Below, piece by piece: positions 1 to 5,278 of a DNA stretch of 6,249 bases. The notes under the pieces are model-generated. The model had not been told where the DNA came from and searched no databases. It saw only the letters and a program-made list of their open reading frames with translations. The DNA comes from DASWIG01 sp965371445. Its GTDB lineage: Bacteria; Acidobacteriota; Thermoanaerobaculia; Multivoradales; J023. The position numbers were made by a program, and so were the translations under genes. Position 1 is the stretch's first letter. Every line of letters starts with the position of its first letter. The DNA is taken from assembly GCA_965371445.1 (NCBI GenBank), contig CBDUYN010000312.1:1-6249 (forward strand). Direction: 5' to 3'.

Positions 1-4
1 GATC

Positions 5-47
5 ATGCACAAGTGTAGTTGTCGTCAATGCACAAAAGTAGTTGACG
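5..47. repeat. Two imperfect tandem units, 23-bp period
   Basis: Two 20-base units start at 5 and at 28 (ATGCACAA..GTAGTTG.CG) and match at 17 of 20 positions; the differences are at unit positions 9, 10 and 18. They lie just beyond the 3' end of the minus-strand gene. Closely spaced short repeats like these occur at transposase-binding ends of some insertion sequences, and also as operator or recombinase sites. No transposase is visible, because the window begins 4 bases earlier. The repetition is certain; the function is unknown. Confidence 0.6.
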
Positions 48-63
48 CTGGGCAGGAGGGGTT

Positions 64-861
64 TTACAGGTCGGTGGATTCGTCGTCCGGCTCTTCCGCC
101 GGCTCGTCGTCGTCGTCGCTCACCGGCACGACGGCCGTGCCGCTGACCGGAGGACGGACCCGGTCGGCGAGCTTGTCGAAGCCCGCCATCCGGAAGAGCG
201 ACTCGATCATCCGGGAGACGTCGATGCAGGTCCGGTCGAACGTCTCCAACATCGCGTCACGGTCCACCTTGGCGTGCTCCGTGTCGCGCTCTTTCGACTC
301 GACCTCGGCGAGCATTAGCTGCAAACGCTTGTAAGCCCGCGTCAGCCGCGCGACGTGACGGGACAAGTCGAGCGGCGTCGCCCCGAAGCGAGGCTCCAGG
401 ATCTCGGAATCCGCCGTACCCAGCCGGACCACCAGGTGGGCCACCTGCTCGGCGAGCATCTCCGCGGCCCGGGGCGTCTGACGGGCAAAACCGAGCTGAC
501 GGCTGACATCTTCGCCGTAGACGTCGTCGACGATGTCACGGATGCCGATCACCTCATGGCGCAGAGCCGCGGCCGCGTCGTCGCGGACGTTGCGGGCGAT
601 CTCCGTCTCGGCCGCCTCGTCACGATGCCGGCGGTCGACCTCGACCATCTGATCGCGAGTCTCCTGAAGACGCCCCTGAAGGTCCGCGAAAACCGTCCCG
701 TAGGACCACGGCGGATCGGTCGCCAGCATCGTCACCGGATGTTTGTCCAGCTCCGCGCTGACTCTCGAGCTGTGCTTGTCGATCGCCGAGAGCACCTTCT
801 TCGCCAAGCGCATGCGGGCGTAGACCCGCCGCGACGGCAGATTGACTTTCTTCGCTGCCAT
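64..861 (-). CDS. Hypothetical helical protein with acidic tail, 265 aa
   Basis: The function is not recognised. The N-terminus is basic (8 Lys/Arg in the first 22 residues, beginning MAAKKVNLPSRR). The middle is long, charged, heptad-like helices, for example around LQGRLQETRDQMVEVDRR and KRLQLMLAEVESKERD, which suggest a helical bundle or coiled coil. The last 18 residues contain 11 Asp/Glu. No signal peptide, membrane segment or catalytic motif is seen, so a cytoplasmic, protein- or nucleic-acid-associated role is the most that can be inferred. The frame stays open upstream to an ATG at 1008, but the start at 861 is chosen because a near-perfect Shine-Dalgarno precedes it by 8 bases, and the 49 extra residues would run through the inverted repeat and look non-coding. 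It is transcribed divergently from the HTH gene cluster, across the inverted repeat at 968-1201, which suggests shared control. Confidence 0.85.
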   Translation of the reverse strand: MAAKKVNLPSRRVYARMRLAKKVLSAIDKHSSRVSAELDKHPVTMLATDPPWSYGTVFADLQGRLQETRDQMVEVDRRHRDEAAETEIARNVRDDAAAALRHEVIGIRDIVDDVYGEDVSRQLGFARQTPRAAEMLAEQVAHLVVRLGTADSEILEPRFGATPLDLSRHVARLTRAYKRLQLMLAEVESKERDTEHAKVDRDAMLETFDRTCIDVSRMIESLFRMAGFDKLADRVRPPVSGTAVVPVSDDDDEPAEEPDDESTDL

Positions 862-865
862 ACGT

Positions 866-876
866 ATCACCTCCTT
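866..876 (-). promoter_or_regulatory. Strong Shine-Dalgarno that sets the 861 start
   Basis: On the minus strand this reads AAGGAGGTGAT, almost the full complement of the 16S rRNA 3' end, with AGGAGG ending 8 bases before the ATG at 861. It fixes the start of the 265-residue protein and implies efficient translation initiation. Confidence 0.85.
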
Positions 877-969
877 TCTTGTGGGATGGCGGCTCGTCCG
901 GAGCGGCCCCCTGTCGGGCCGTACCGGCGAGCTGCGCGCACACCTTAGAAGAGCGCCCGCGAGGAGGGG

Positions 970-1017
970 GGTGACTTTTGTACCGGGCTTTTTCTCCACC
1001 GGTGACAAAAGTTACGG
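970..1017 (+). promoter_or_regulatory. Left putative operator pair, GGTGAC-N4-GTTACC-like
   Basis: Site A (970-984) reads GGTGAC TTTT GTACC. Site B (1001-1017) reads GGTGAC AAAA GTTACGG. Each is an imperfect dyad with a 4-base spacer, and the two begin 31 bp apart, about three helical turns, so bound dimers would lie on the same DNA face. That this is a protein-binding site is inferred from the dyad form, the phasing and the mirrored copy in the right arm; the binding protein is unknown. Confidence 0.55.
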
Positions 1018-1151
1018 TCTCCTTTCCACCCCCCTTCCGAGGGAGCCGGGATTTTCCCCCGGCGGAGCCCGTAATCCGCCGCCGGCCCCGTCCTTCCTCG
1101 GCGGTTTCCCCCTCGCTCCACGCCCGAAGACCCCCGGGGGTGGAAAGGAGG

Positions 1152-1199
1152 CCGTAACAAATGTCACCGGTGGAAAAAAAGCCCGGTAGTTAAGTCACC
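1152..1199 (-). promoter_or_regulatory. Right putative operator pair, mirror image
   Basis: Read on the minus strand, site D (1199-1185) is GGTGAC TTAA CTACC and site C (1168-1152) is GGTGAC ATTT GTTACGG, again 31 bp apart. GGTGAC is unchanged in all four sites of the window, and the inner sites B and C share GTTACGG, while the spacers differ (TTTT, AAAA, ATTT, TTAA). This pair lies nearest the plus-strand HTH cluster and the left pair nearest the minus-strand gene. Confidence 0.55.
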
Positions 1200-1212
1200 C
1201 CTTTTTCCATCC

Positions 1213-1246
1213 CCGGCCGCCACGATGCCCCCGAGCTCACGGCCGG
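1213..1246 (+). other. Hairpin in the leader of the HTH cluster
   Basis: CCGGCCG (1213-1219) is the exact reverse complement of CGGCCGG (1240-1246), with a 20-base loop. It sits between the inverted repeat and the ribosome-binding-like AGGAGGG at 1271-1277. In such GC-rich DNA a 7-bp stem can arise by chance, so a role is only possible. No clear -10/-35 promoter was found from 1202 to 1282. Confidence 0.3.
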
Positions 1247-1282
1247 CGCCACGACGCGCCCGCGAGCGGGAGGAGGGTGGCC

Positions 1283-1670
1283 GTGACGCCGTTACCGGGC
1301 CTGCCGCGCCTGCCGCGGAGGCAGCGAGAGGACCGCGTGCCGAGCGCCTCCGGATCCGGGCGCGAAGATCAGGCGCAAGGATCTGCGCACGGGCCGCGAC
1401 CCGGATGGGCGCCCCGCTCGGCTGGAGAAGATCCTCGCCCACGTCCAGGACCATTTCCTCGACCACTCCCTGAGCGTCCGCTCAGCCTGCCGGGAGGTCG
1501 GCGTCACGGACCACGAGATCGGAGGCGCGCTCCGAGCCTACACGAAGTACACGCTGGGCCAGCTCATCGACAAGCTCCTGCCGAAGTGGGTGGCACCGCA
1601 CCGCCGACAGCCGGCCACGATCCGCACCGGTAGCGCCCTTCCCCCCGAAGTCGCCGATGTGCTAGGCTAG
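1283..1670 (+). pseudogene. Single AraC-like HTH protein, frameshifted or start-less
   Basis: The frame ending at TAG 1668-1670 encodes a convincing AraC-like HTH unit from 1422 on: LEKILAHVQDHFLDHSLSV, then SACREVGVTDHEIGGAL and a YTKYTLGQLIDKLLPKW helix. It resembles the first half of each DNA-binding module in the 834-residue protein downstream (LEGVLAYLEEHLFDASLSV and LKPLLGYIAEHLFDGLNAT). The frame is open only from 1287, after a TGA at 1284-1286, and has no ATG, GTG or TTG. The only well-placed start is GTG 1283, with AGGAGGG 5 bases upstream, but it is one frame behind, so a +1 shift around 1290-1370 would be needed. Only the first of the two HTHs of an AraC module is present. It is probably a decayed or truncated paralogue; a sequencing indel would make it intact. 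The next ATG (1700) follows 29 bases after its stop. Confidence 0.6.
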
Positions 1671-1699
1671 CGGCACTCAAGAAATCCGGGAGGGTGCCG

Positions 1700-1957
1700 A
1701 TGAGCCGAAGAGACCAGCGCGTCGAGAGGAAGCTTCGAGACCAGGCGTCCGTGGCCACGCAGGAGAGAATCCACCAGGACCGCGAGAAGGTGTCCAGGAC
1801 TCGGCGACGACGCCACGGCAGGCCGTCCCACCCAGCAGCAGGGACGGACTCTCCGCCGCCGGCCGGACCACAGGGGCGGATGCCCGCTCGTCGACCTCCT
1901 CCCCCTTGGCCTACAAGGGGATACCGTGCTGCTGGGGCAAGACGGCGAGGCCTGTAA
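1700..1957 (+). CDS. Doubtful small basic ORF, 85 aa, abutting the regulator
   Basis: The ATG at 1700 has a good Shine-Dalgarno (GGGAGGG, 1688-1694, 5-base spacing). Residues 1-38 are highly charged and look like a helical coding segment (MSRRDQRVERKLRDQ...), while the rest is Pro/Arg-rich low complexity. The TAA (1955-1957) is separated from the next gene's ATG by a single base, an arrangement that permits translational coupling. Against it, from about 1800 the third-base GC bias moves to other frames, and all three frames stay open to 1955. It may therefore be a real peptide with a disordered tail, or the broken 5' part of an earlier, longer regulator gene. No family is recognised. Confidence 0.4.
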   Translation: MSRRDQRVERKLRDQASVATQERIHQDREKVSRTRRRRHGRPSHPAAGTDSPPPAGPQGRMPARRPPPPWPTRGYRAAGARRRGL

Positions 1958-1958
1958 G

Positions 1959-4463
1959 ATGCCGCGAAGAGTCATTGTCCAGGCACGGGATCGCGCCGCC
2001 GGGCCTGTCAAGGACCGGCTGCGGCGGGACCGGGAGAACGCCCCGCAGAGCCTGGAGGGCGTCCTGGCCTACCTGGAAGAGCACCTCTTCGACGCGAGCC
2101 TCTCCGTCAAGACCGCGCTACGGGCCACCGGCGGCAACTGGGGCGTAGCCACCTTGGCCGGCGCGCACTTCGACGTGCCGTTGAAGGACTACTTCCGGAC
2201 GGCGCAAGTCGAGACGGCCCGCCGCCTGCCTCCGGTGCTCCGGCGCGATTACGGCCTCGAAGCTCCGACCGGGGAGGTCGCGGCCGCGGTCGGGCTGCCC
2301 GTACTCCGCACCTTCTGCGAATGGCATGTCAAAGTGACCGGGACTCCTCCGGAGATCCTCCTCTGGCCGAGGCTCTTAAAGCCCAGCCTGGATTACTACA
2401 CCTGGAACCGATTTGCGCGGGGGAATCGCCGCCCTGGCGACTGCGGCGCTCTTCTCACCTTGCTGGCCTGGATCGAGAGCCCGCCTTCTGAATTCCGGCT
2501 TCTGGGAGACCTGGACCCACTGGAACGAGCGCGGGCTGAGACGGTCGACCGCATTCAGCGGGACAAGGACCTTCTGCCCGACCATCTCAAACCGCTTCTG
2601 GGCTACATCGCCGAGCACCTCTTCGATGGTCTGAACGCGACCGAGGCGGCTCGTCAGTCCCCGGTCCGCGACAAGGAAAACGCCGGTGAGCAACTCAGGT
2701 TCCACCTGGGTGAGACCGTCAAGAGCTACATCACGAAACGATGGGTCGAAACGGTCGCGTATGCCGTCGGAGAGTCCGACTCGCCCATCGGGAAGATCGC
2801 GAAGAGCCTGGGGCAACACTCCCAGCGGACGGTCTACCGGTGGTTCAAGCGACATACGGGAGAGAACCCCGGCGACCTCCGGCGCTCCGGACCGGTGCCC
2901 AAAGAGCTGGTGGACCAAACCACCTGGCGGCTGGCCGGGAATGGCGTGCCCTGGGCCGTGCAGGCCGTGACGGACTGCCTGAGCGCCATGGAAGGCTCCG
3001 AGGGATCCGGCGTCGAGCTGACCATAGCTCCGGAGGCTGACGTGTTTGGCCTCGAGGACGAGGGTATCCTGCCTCGGCTGGAATCCGAGGTTCGGGCTCA
3101 CCCGGTTCTCGCCGCCAGCGTCGCGATCGACCGGATGTGGCGAGACCCTCGCCTCATCTACGGCTGCGTGCGTGCCGCTCTGGACACCTCTTGTCGGTCT
3201 CGTCTGCTCGGCAGCCTCAGGGATCTTGACGTCGGCTCTTCGGACCTGGCGCAGCTTGCCTACTCGGCGGCGCAGGCTCGGCTGCGAAAGACGAGGAAGC
3301 ACGGAGCCGATCCGGAAAGATCGCTGACCGGGGACGTCGAGCAGGAAGAGGAGCGCGTCGCCTTGACGGAGCTCGTGCTCGGTCTCGCGCTGCTCAGGGA
3401 TCTGCCGAGCGACCAGGCCGCGCCAGACGGCCTGACATTCCTCCGAGCCGGCTCGGATAGGCTCGCGAAGAGCGCCGACGACGAGATCCGACAATTTATG
3501 GCCGAGTCGAAGATCGCCATAGACATGGTCAGGGAATGTCTGTACAGATCCGTCGAGATGGAGTTCGCTGCGCGAACGCAGGCCGTGGAGCTAGCCGGCG
3601 AGGCATTCGAGAAGGGCCTGCTGCCTGAGGGGTCTCATCCTGACGAATACCGCTGGGCCGTCGCTTCGAAAGCCAACCTGGCCAGGATCGCCACCCACTA
3701 CACCGAAGCCAAGGAGCTTCTCGACACCATCGCCCTGACTCGACCGTTCGACGACATGGCGATTGCCGGTACGGTTCGCTGGATCGCCGGCGTCATTCAG
3801 GGAGAAACCGGCGACTGGCAAGGGGCACTGCGCTCGCTGGATGAAGCTCTTCTTCTGATCGAGGCGACTGAAGATCACATAAATGCGACGAAGGTGAGGG
3901 TTTCAAAAGCGGTGGTGTCGGTTTACTGTGGAGACGAGGCAGCGTATGATCAATTTCAAATCTGCCTGGGAAAATCGGGAGACAGCCCGGCGCTCCAGTT
4001 CTCAGTTATGGCTAACCTTGTCATTACAAAATCCTACCTCTCCTTGTCTGCCAAATTGCCCTTTGACTTTGAGGAGTTCGTTACCGTCGCCAGCCGCTCT
4101 GCTGAGATGAAGGCGTGGATCCCTTTTTGTACGGCCCTCATGGAAACGCGACCACGCATCGCTTGCGATCTTTTTCTCCGTGCGAGTACGGAGTTTGAGG
4201 TAACCACGCAGGTGATGCCGGCCACTACCGCCCTTTTGCTTGCGACGATGGAAGCCGCCAAAGATGATCAGCCGGCCCACGCGTACCAACTTGGAGTCAA
4301 GGCGGCAATGGCGCTCAAGACCAGTCAGGTCTTCGGGGGCCGGTTGGCGTTGGCTGCCGAGACGTTTCTGGCAAACTTGGGCTCTGAGGCGCACTTTTCC
4401 GACAGGGCCCGCGCTTTCCTGCGGAAGGTACAGATGCCCTACCGTAGCTCTGCTCAGAGGTAG
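1959..4463 (+). CDS. Large regulator: two AraC-type modules plus TPR-like region, 834 aa
   Basis: Predicted cytoplasmic transcription regulator. Module 1 spans about residues 32-136: a first HTH after LSVKTALRATGG, and a second with the AraC signature GEVAAAVGLPVLRTF...GTPPEILLW. Module 2 spans about 210-310 (LGYIAEHLFDGLNATEAA...; IGKIAKSLGQHSQRTVYRWF, then TGENP). The second-HTH pattern (I..IA..lG...r.v.R.Fkr.tG..P) fits the AraC family well. Residues about 370-834 are repeated helix pairs of TPR type (YTEAKELLDTIA; IQGETGDWQGALRSLDEALLLI), probably a ligand, peptide or protein interaction region. AraC proteins are usually about 300 aa with one module, so this is unusually long. No receiver, kinase or membrane segment is seen. 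The start at ATG 1959 is weakly supported by GAGG 8 bases upstream and by abutment with the preceding ORF; GTG 1926, with AAGGGG 5 bases upstream, would add 11 residues. It may bind the operators at 970-1199 (inference). Confidence 0.85.
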   Translation: MPRRVIVQARDRAAGPVKDRLRRDRENAPQSLEGVLAYLEEHLFDASLSVKTALRATGGNWGVATLAGAHFDVPLKDYFRTAQVETARRLPPVLRRDYGLEAPTGEVAAAVGLPVLRTFCEWHVKVTGTPPEILLWPRLLKPSLDYYTWNRFARGNRRPGDCGALLTLLAWIESPPSEFRLLGDLDPLERARAETVDRIQRDKDLLPDHLKPLLGYIAEHLFDGLNATEAARQSPVRDKENAGEQLRFHLGETVKSYITKRWVETVAYAVGESDSPIGKIAKSLGQHSQRTVYRWFKRHTGENPGDLRRSGPVPKELVDQTTWRLAGNGVPWAVQAVTDCLSAMEGSEGSGVELTIAPEADVFGLEDEGILPRLESEVRAHPVLAASVAIDRMWRDPRLIYGCVRAALDTSCRSRLLGSLRDLDVGSSDLAQLAYSAAQARLRKTRKHGADPERSLTGDVEQEEERVALTELVLGLALLRDLPSDQAAPDGLTFLRAGSDRLAKSADDEIRQFMAESKIAIDMVRECLYRSVEMEFAARTQAVELAGEAFEKGLLPEGSHPDEYRWAVASKANLARIATHYTEAKELLDTIALTRPFDDMAIAGTVRWIAGVIQGETGDWQGALRSLDEALLLIEATEDHINATKVRVSKAVVSVYCGDEAAYDQFQICLGKSGDSPALQFSVMANLVITKSYLSLSAKLPFDFEEFVTVASRSAEMKAWIPFCTALMETRPRIACDLFLRASTEFEVTTQVMPATTALLLATMEAAKDDQPAHAYQLGVKAAMALKTSQVFGGRLALAAETFLANLGSEAHFSDRARAFLRKVQMPYRSSAQR

Positions 4464-4470
4464 GGCATCT
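4432..4470. terminator. Perfect 12-bp hairpin over the regulator's stop codon
   Basis: AGATGCCCTACC (4432-4443) and GGTAGGGCATCT (4459-4470) are exact reverse complements with a 15-base loop. The TAG stop (4461-4463) lies inside the right arm. No U-run follows on the plus strand, so it is not a classic intrinsic terminator there. It may stabilise the mRNA 3' end, block readthrough between the convergent genes, or bind protein. The inner CTCTG and CAGAG could pair as a competing small hairpin. Confidence 0.55.
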
Positions 4471-4482
4471 TGCCGATAGCAG

Positions 4483-4542
4483 CTAGCCGAGAGGGTCGAC
4501 CAGAAGTACGCTAGCGGCTTTGACCGAGGTCTTGACCACCAT
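4483..4542 (-). CDS. Candidate 19-aa peptide ORF, convergent to the regulator
   Basis: On the minus strand AGGAAGGAG precedes the ATG at 4542 by 8 bases, an excellent ribosome binding site. The frame encodes MVVKTSVKAASVLLVDPLG and stops with TAG at 4485-4483. The peptide is basic then hydrophobic, without a classical signal peptide. The same frame is open upstream to an ATG at 4758, but that extension crosses the repeat copy and has no comparable ribosome binding site. The peptide's stop is 19 bases from the regulator's stop. A regulatory or pheromone-like peptide acting with the TPR-like region is conceivable by analogy with HTH-TPR/peptide pairs of Firmicutes, but that is speculation; a chance ORF is also possible. 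Confidence 0.35.
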   Translation of the reverse strand: MVVKTSVKAASVLLVDPLG

Positions 4543-4588
4543 GGTGAGGTCTCCTTCCTGGATCTGGTAGGTAGGTTTGGTGTTTTTT

Positions 4589-4610
4589 CTGCCAGCTTGA
4601 CTTCTGGCAG
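4589..4610. other. 7-bp perfect hairpin next to a T6 tract
   Basis: CTGCCAG (4589-4595) and CTGGCAG (4604-4610) pair exactly around an 8-base loop. On the plus strand the T-run (4583-4588) comes before the stem; on the minus strand it is an A-run after the stem. It therefore lacks the form of an intrinsic terminator on either strand. It lies upstream of the 19-codon ORF on the minus strand and could be part of its leader. Nothing else is recognised in 4543-4645. Confidence 0.4.
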
Positions 4611-4645
4611 GGCGGCCTTTTCCGTGGCAGACGCCTAACCCCAGG

Positions 4646-4885
4646 GGCCAGTCGCGACCCGCGAAGAGCGAGCTCAACGTCTTGCTGAGGCCAGCCCAGC
4701 CTCCGCGTAGGTGGGCTCGTGCCTCGGCGCCTGAGTATCCATCCGGGGATTCTGGCACACATGCGAGTCATCGCCCGCCGTTTTTGGCACTCAGCGGCGG
4801 ATCCGAGCGGTAATGCGGCGAAACGGCGAGGCATCGTCCGCCTGGCTCGCGTCTTGCGTGATGGGATCTGGGCGGTCAGCATGAT
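4646..4885 (+). repeat. Direct repeat copy 1 (240 bp), possible structured element
   Basis: This copy matches 5032-5278 along its whole length. The last 178 bp (4708-4885) align without gaps to 5101-5278 at 164 of 178 positions. The only indels lie before 4708. Predicted stems present in both copies include TCGCG/CGCGA near the left end, GCTGAGGC (4684-4691) with GCCTCGGC (4721-4728) extended by AGCCC/GGGCT, and CCGCC (4838-4842) with GGCGG (4871-4875) enclosing TCGCG (4847-4851) with CGTGA (4857-4861). The copy ends 39 bases before the ATG of a 22-codon ORF. No family is recognised. Minus-strand ORFs across it are treated as spurious. Confidence 0.85.
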
Positions 4886-4924
4886 CGGAGGACGCCGTTC
4901 GTCCGTTCCGGAGAGGAGCACCCT

Positions 4925-4993
4925 ATGTCCGTCGAGGCTGACCCTCAGCGACACTTTCCCTTGGCGGGCGGGCCAGTTTGCCCCCGTGTGTAA
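4925..4993 (+). CDS. Candidate 22-aa ORF downstream of repeat copy 1
   Basis: The ATG at 4925 is preceded by GAGAGGAG (4911-4918) at 6-base spacing and is followed by 22 codons (MSVEADPQRH..., ending in PVCPRV) to TAA 4991-4993. It is hydrophilic with no signal peptide and no resemblance to the secreted protein that follows copy 2. Its position relative to the repeat matches that of the 5324 gene. It may be a leader peptide, the remnant of a gene replaced between the repeats, or chance. Confidence 0.3.
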   Translation: MSVEADPQRHFPLAGGPVCPRV

Positions 4994-4995
4994 CG

Positions 4996-5026
4996 CGAAC
5001 GTGGAGCTACCGGACGACTACGTTCG
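4996..5026. other. Hairpin between the two repeat copies
   Basis: CGAACGT (4996-5002) and ACGTTCG (5020-5026) pair exactly, extendable inward by one G-U and one G-C pair, leaving a 13-base loop. It begins 2 bases after the stop of the 22-codon ORF and ends 5 bases before repeat copy 2. No T-tract follows, so it is not a canonical terminator. Confidence 0.4.
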
Positions 5027-5031
5027 TAGGC

Positions 5032-5278
5032 GGCCAGTCGCGACCCCGCGACGAGCTAGCTCAACGTCTTGCTGAGGCCAGCCCCGGACAGCCCCGCGTT
5101 TAGGTGGGCTCGTGCCTCGGCGCCTGAGTATCCATCCGGGAATTCTGGCACACCTGTGAGTCATCGCCCGCTGTTTTTGGCACTCAGCGGCGGATCCTGG
5201 CGGTAATCCGGCGAACTGGCGAGCCATCGACCGCCTGGCTCGCGGCTTGCGCGATGGGATCCGGGCGGTCAGCATGAT
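5032..5278 (+). repeat. Direct repeat copy 2 (247 bp), leader of the secreted-protein gene
   Basis: Second copy of the element at 4646-4885. The stems are more perfect here: GTCGCG-ACCC-CGCGAC near 5038-5053; GCTGAGGC (5071-5078) with GCCTCGGC (5114-5121) plus AGCCC (5080-5084) with GGGCT (5106-5110); CCGCTG/CAGCGG around a TTTTTGGCACT loop; and GACCGCC (5229-5235) with GGCGGTC (5264-5270), extended to 10 bp with one G-U, enclosing TCGCG (5240-5244) and CGCGA (5250-5254). The extra 7 bases relative to copy 1 lie in predicted loops. The copy ends 45 bases before the ATG at 5324. This suggests, but does not prove, a transcribed 5' leader. Confidence 0.85.

Larger units (their letters stand above)
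968..1201. repeat. Long inverted repeat, 66-bp arms and 102-bp centre
   Basis: The left arm (968-1033) and the reverse complement of the right arm (1136-1201) align without gaps at 58 of 66 positions. The differences are at arm positions 11-13, 27, 40-42 and 51, so six of eight sit in two 3-base blocks. These blocks coincide with the spacers, or the spacer edge, of a motif present twice per arm. The 102-bp centre is GC-rich and can form small hairpins, for example GCCGGG (1045-1050) with CCCGGC (1058-1063), or alternatively GGCGGA (1061-1066) with TCCGCC (1075-1080). The element lies between two divergent coding regions. It could be a two-sided operator for divergent promoters, a MITE-like element with long terminal inverted repeats (no target-site duplication is obvious), or a processed hairpin RNA. 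Confidence 0.9.

Noticed and set aside
355..948. 197-codon plus-strand ORF
   Set aside because: It lies antisense to the SD-supported minus-strand gene and encodes Arg-rich, family-less sequence typical of shadow frames in GC-rich DNA.
862..1008. 49-residue N-terminal extension of the minus-strand protein to the ATG at 1008
   Set aside because: A near-perfect Shine-Dalgarno lies at 866-876 for the ATG at 861, and the extension is low-complexity translation that enters the inverted repeat arm.
1277..1633. 118-codon ORF starting at GTG 1277
   Set aside because: Beyond about 1370 its translation is Pro/Arg low complexity, while the +1 frame encodes the HTH. Only its start region may belong to the gene, as the in-phase GTG 1283 plus a frameshift.
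2376..3494. 372-codon minus-strand ORF inside the regulator gene
   Set aside because: It is fully antisense to a gene with clear HTH motifs, with no recognisable domains and no convincing ribosome binding site.
4634..4650. GCCTAAC motif resembling an integron attC end
   Set aside because: No paired GTTRRRY-type partner or attC-like imperfect palindrome is found at a suitable distance, and no integrase is present.
4719..5075. 118-codon plus-strand ORF across repeat copy 1
   Set aside because: The frame is not kept open as a matching ORF in copy 2, it crosses the inter-repeat region, and it has no domain resemblance.
4511..5275. Homologous minus-strand ORFs in both repeat copies (4511-4954 and 5018-5275)
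   Set aside because: They resemble each other only because the DNA is repeated. Most substitutions between the copies change the amino acid, the frames diverge at the repeat indels, and there is no ribosome binding site.
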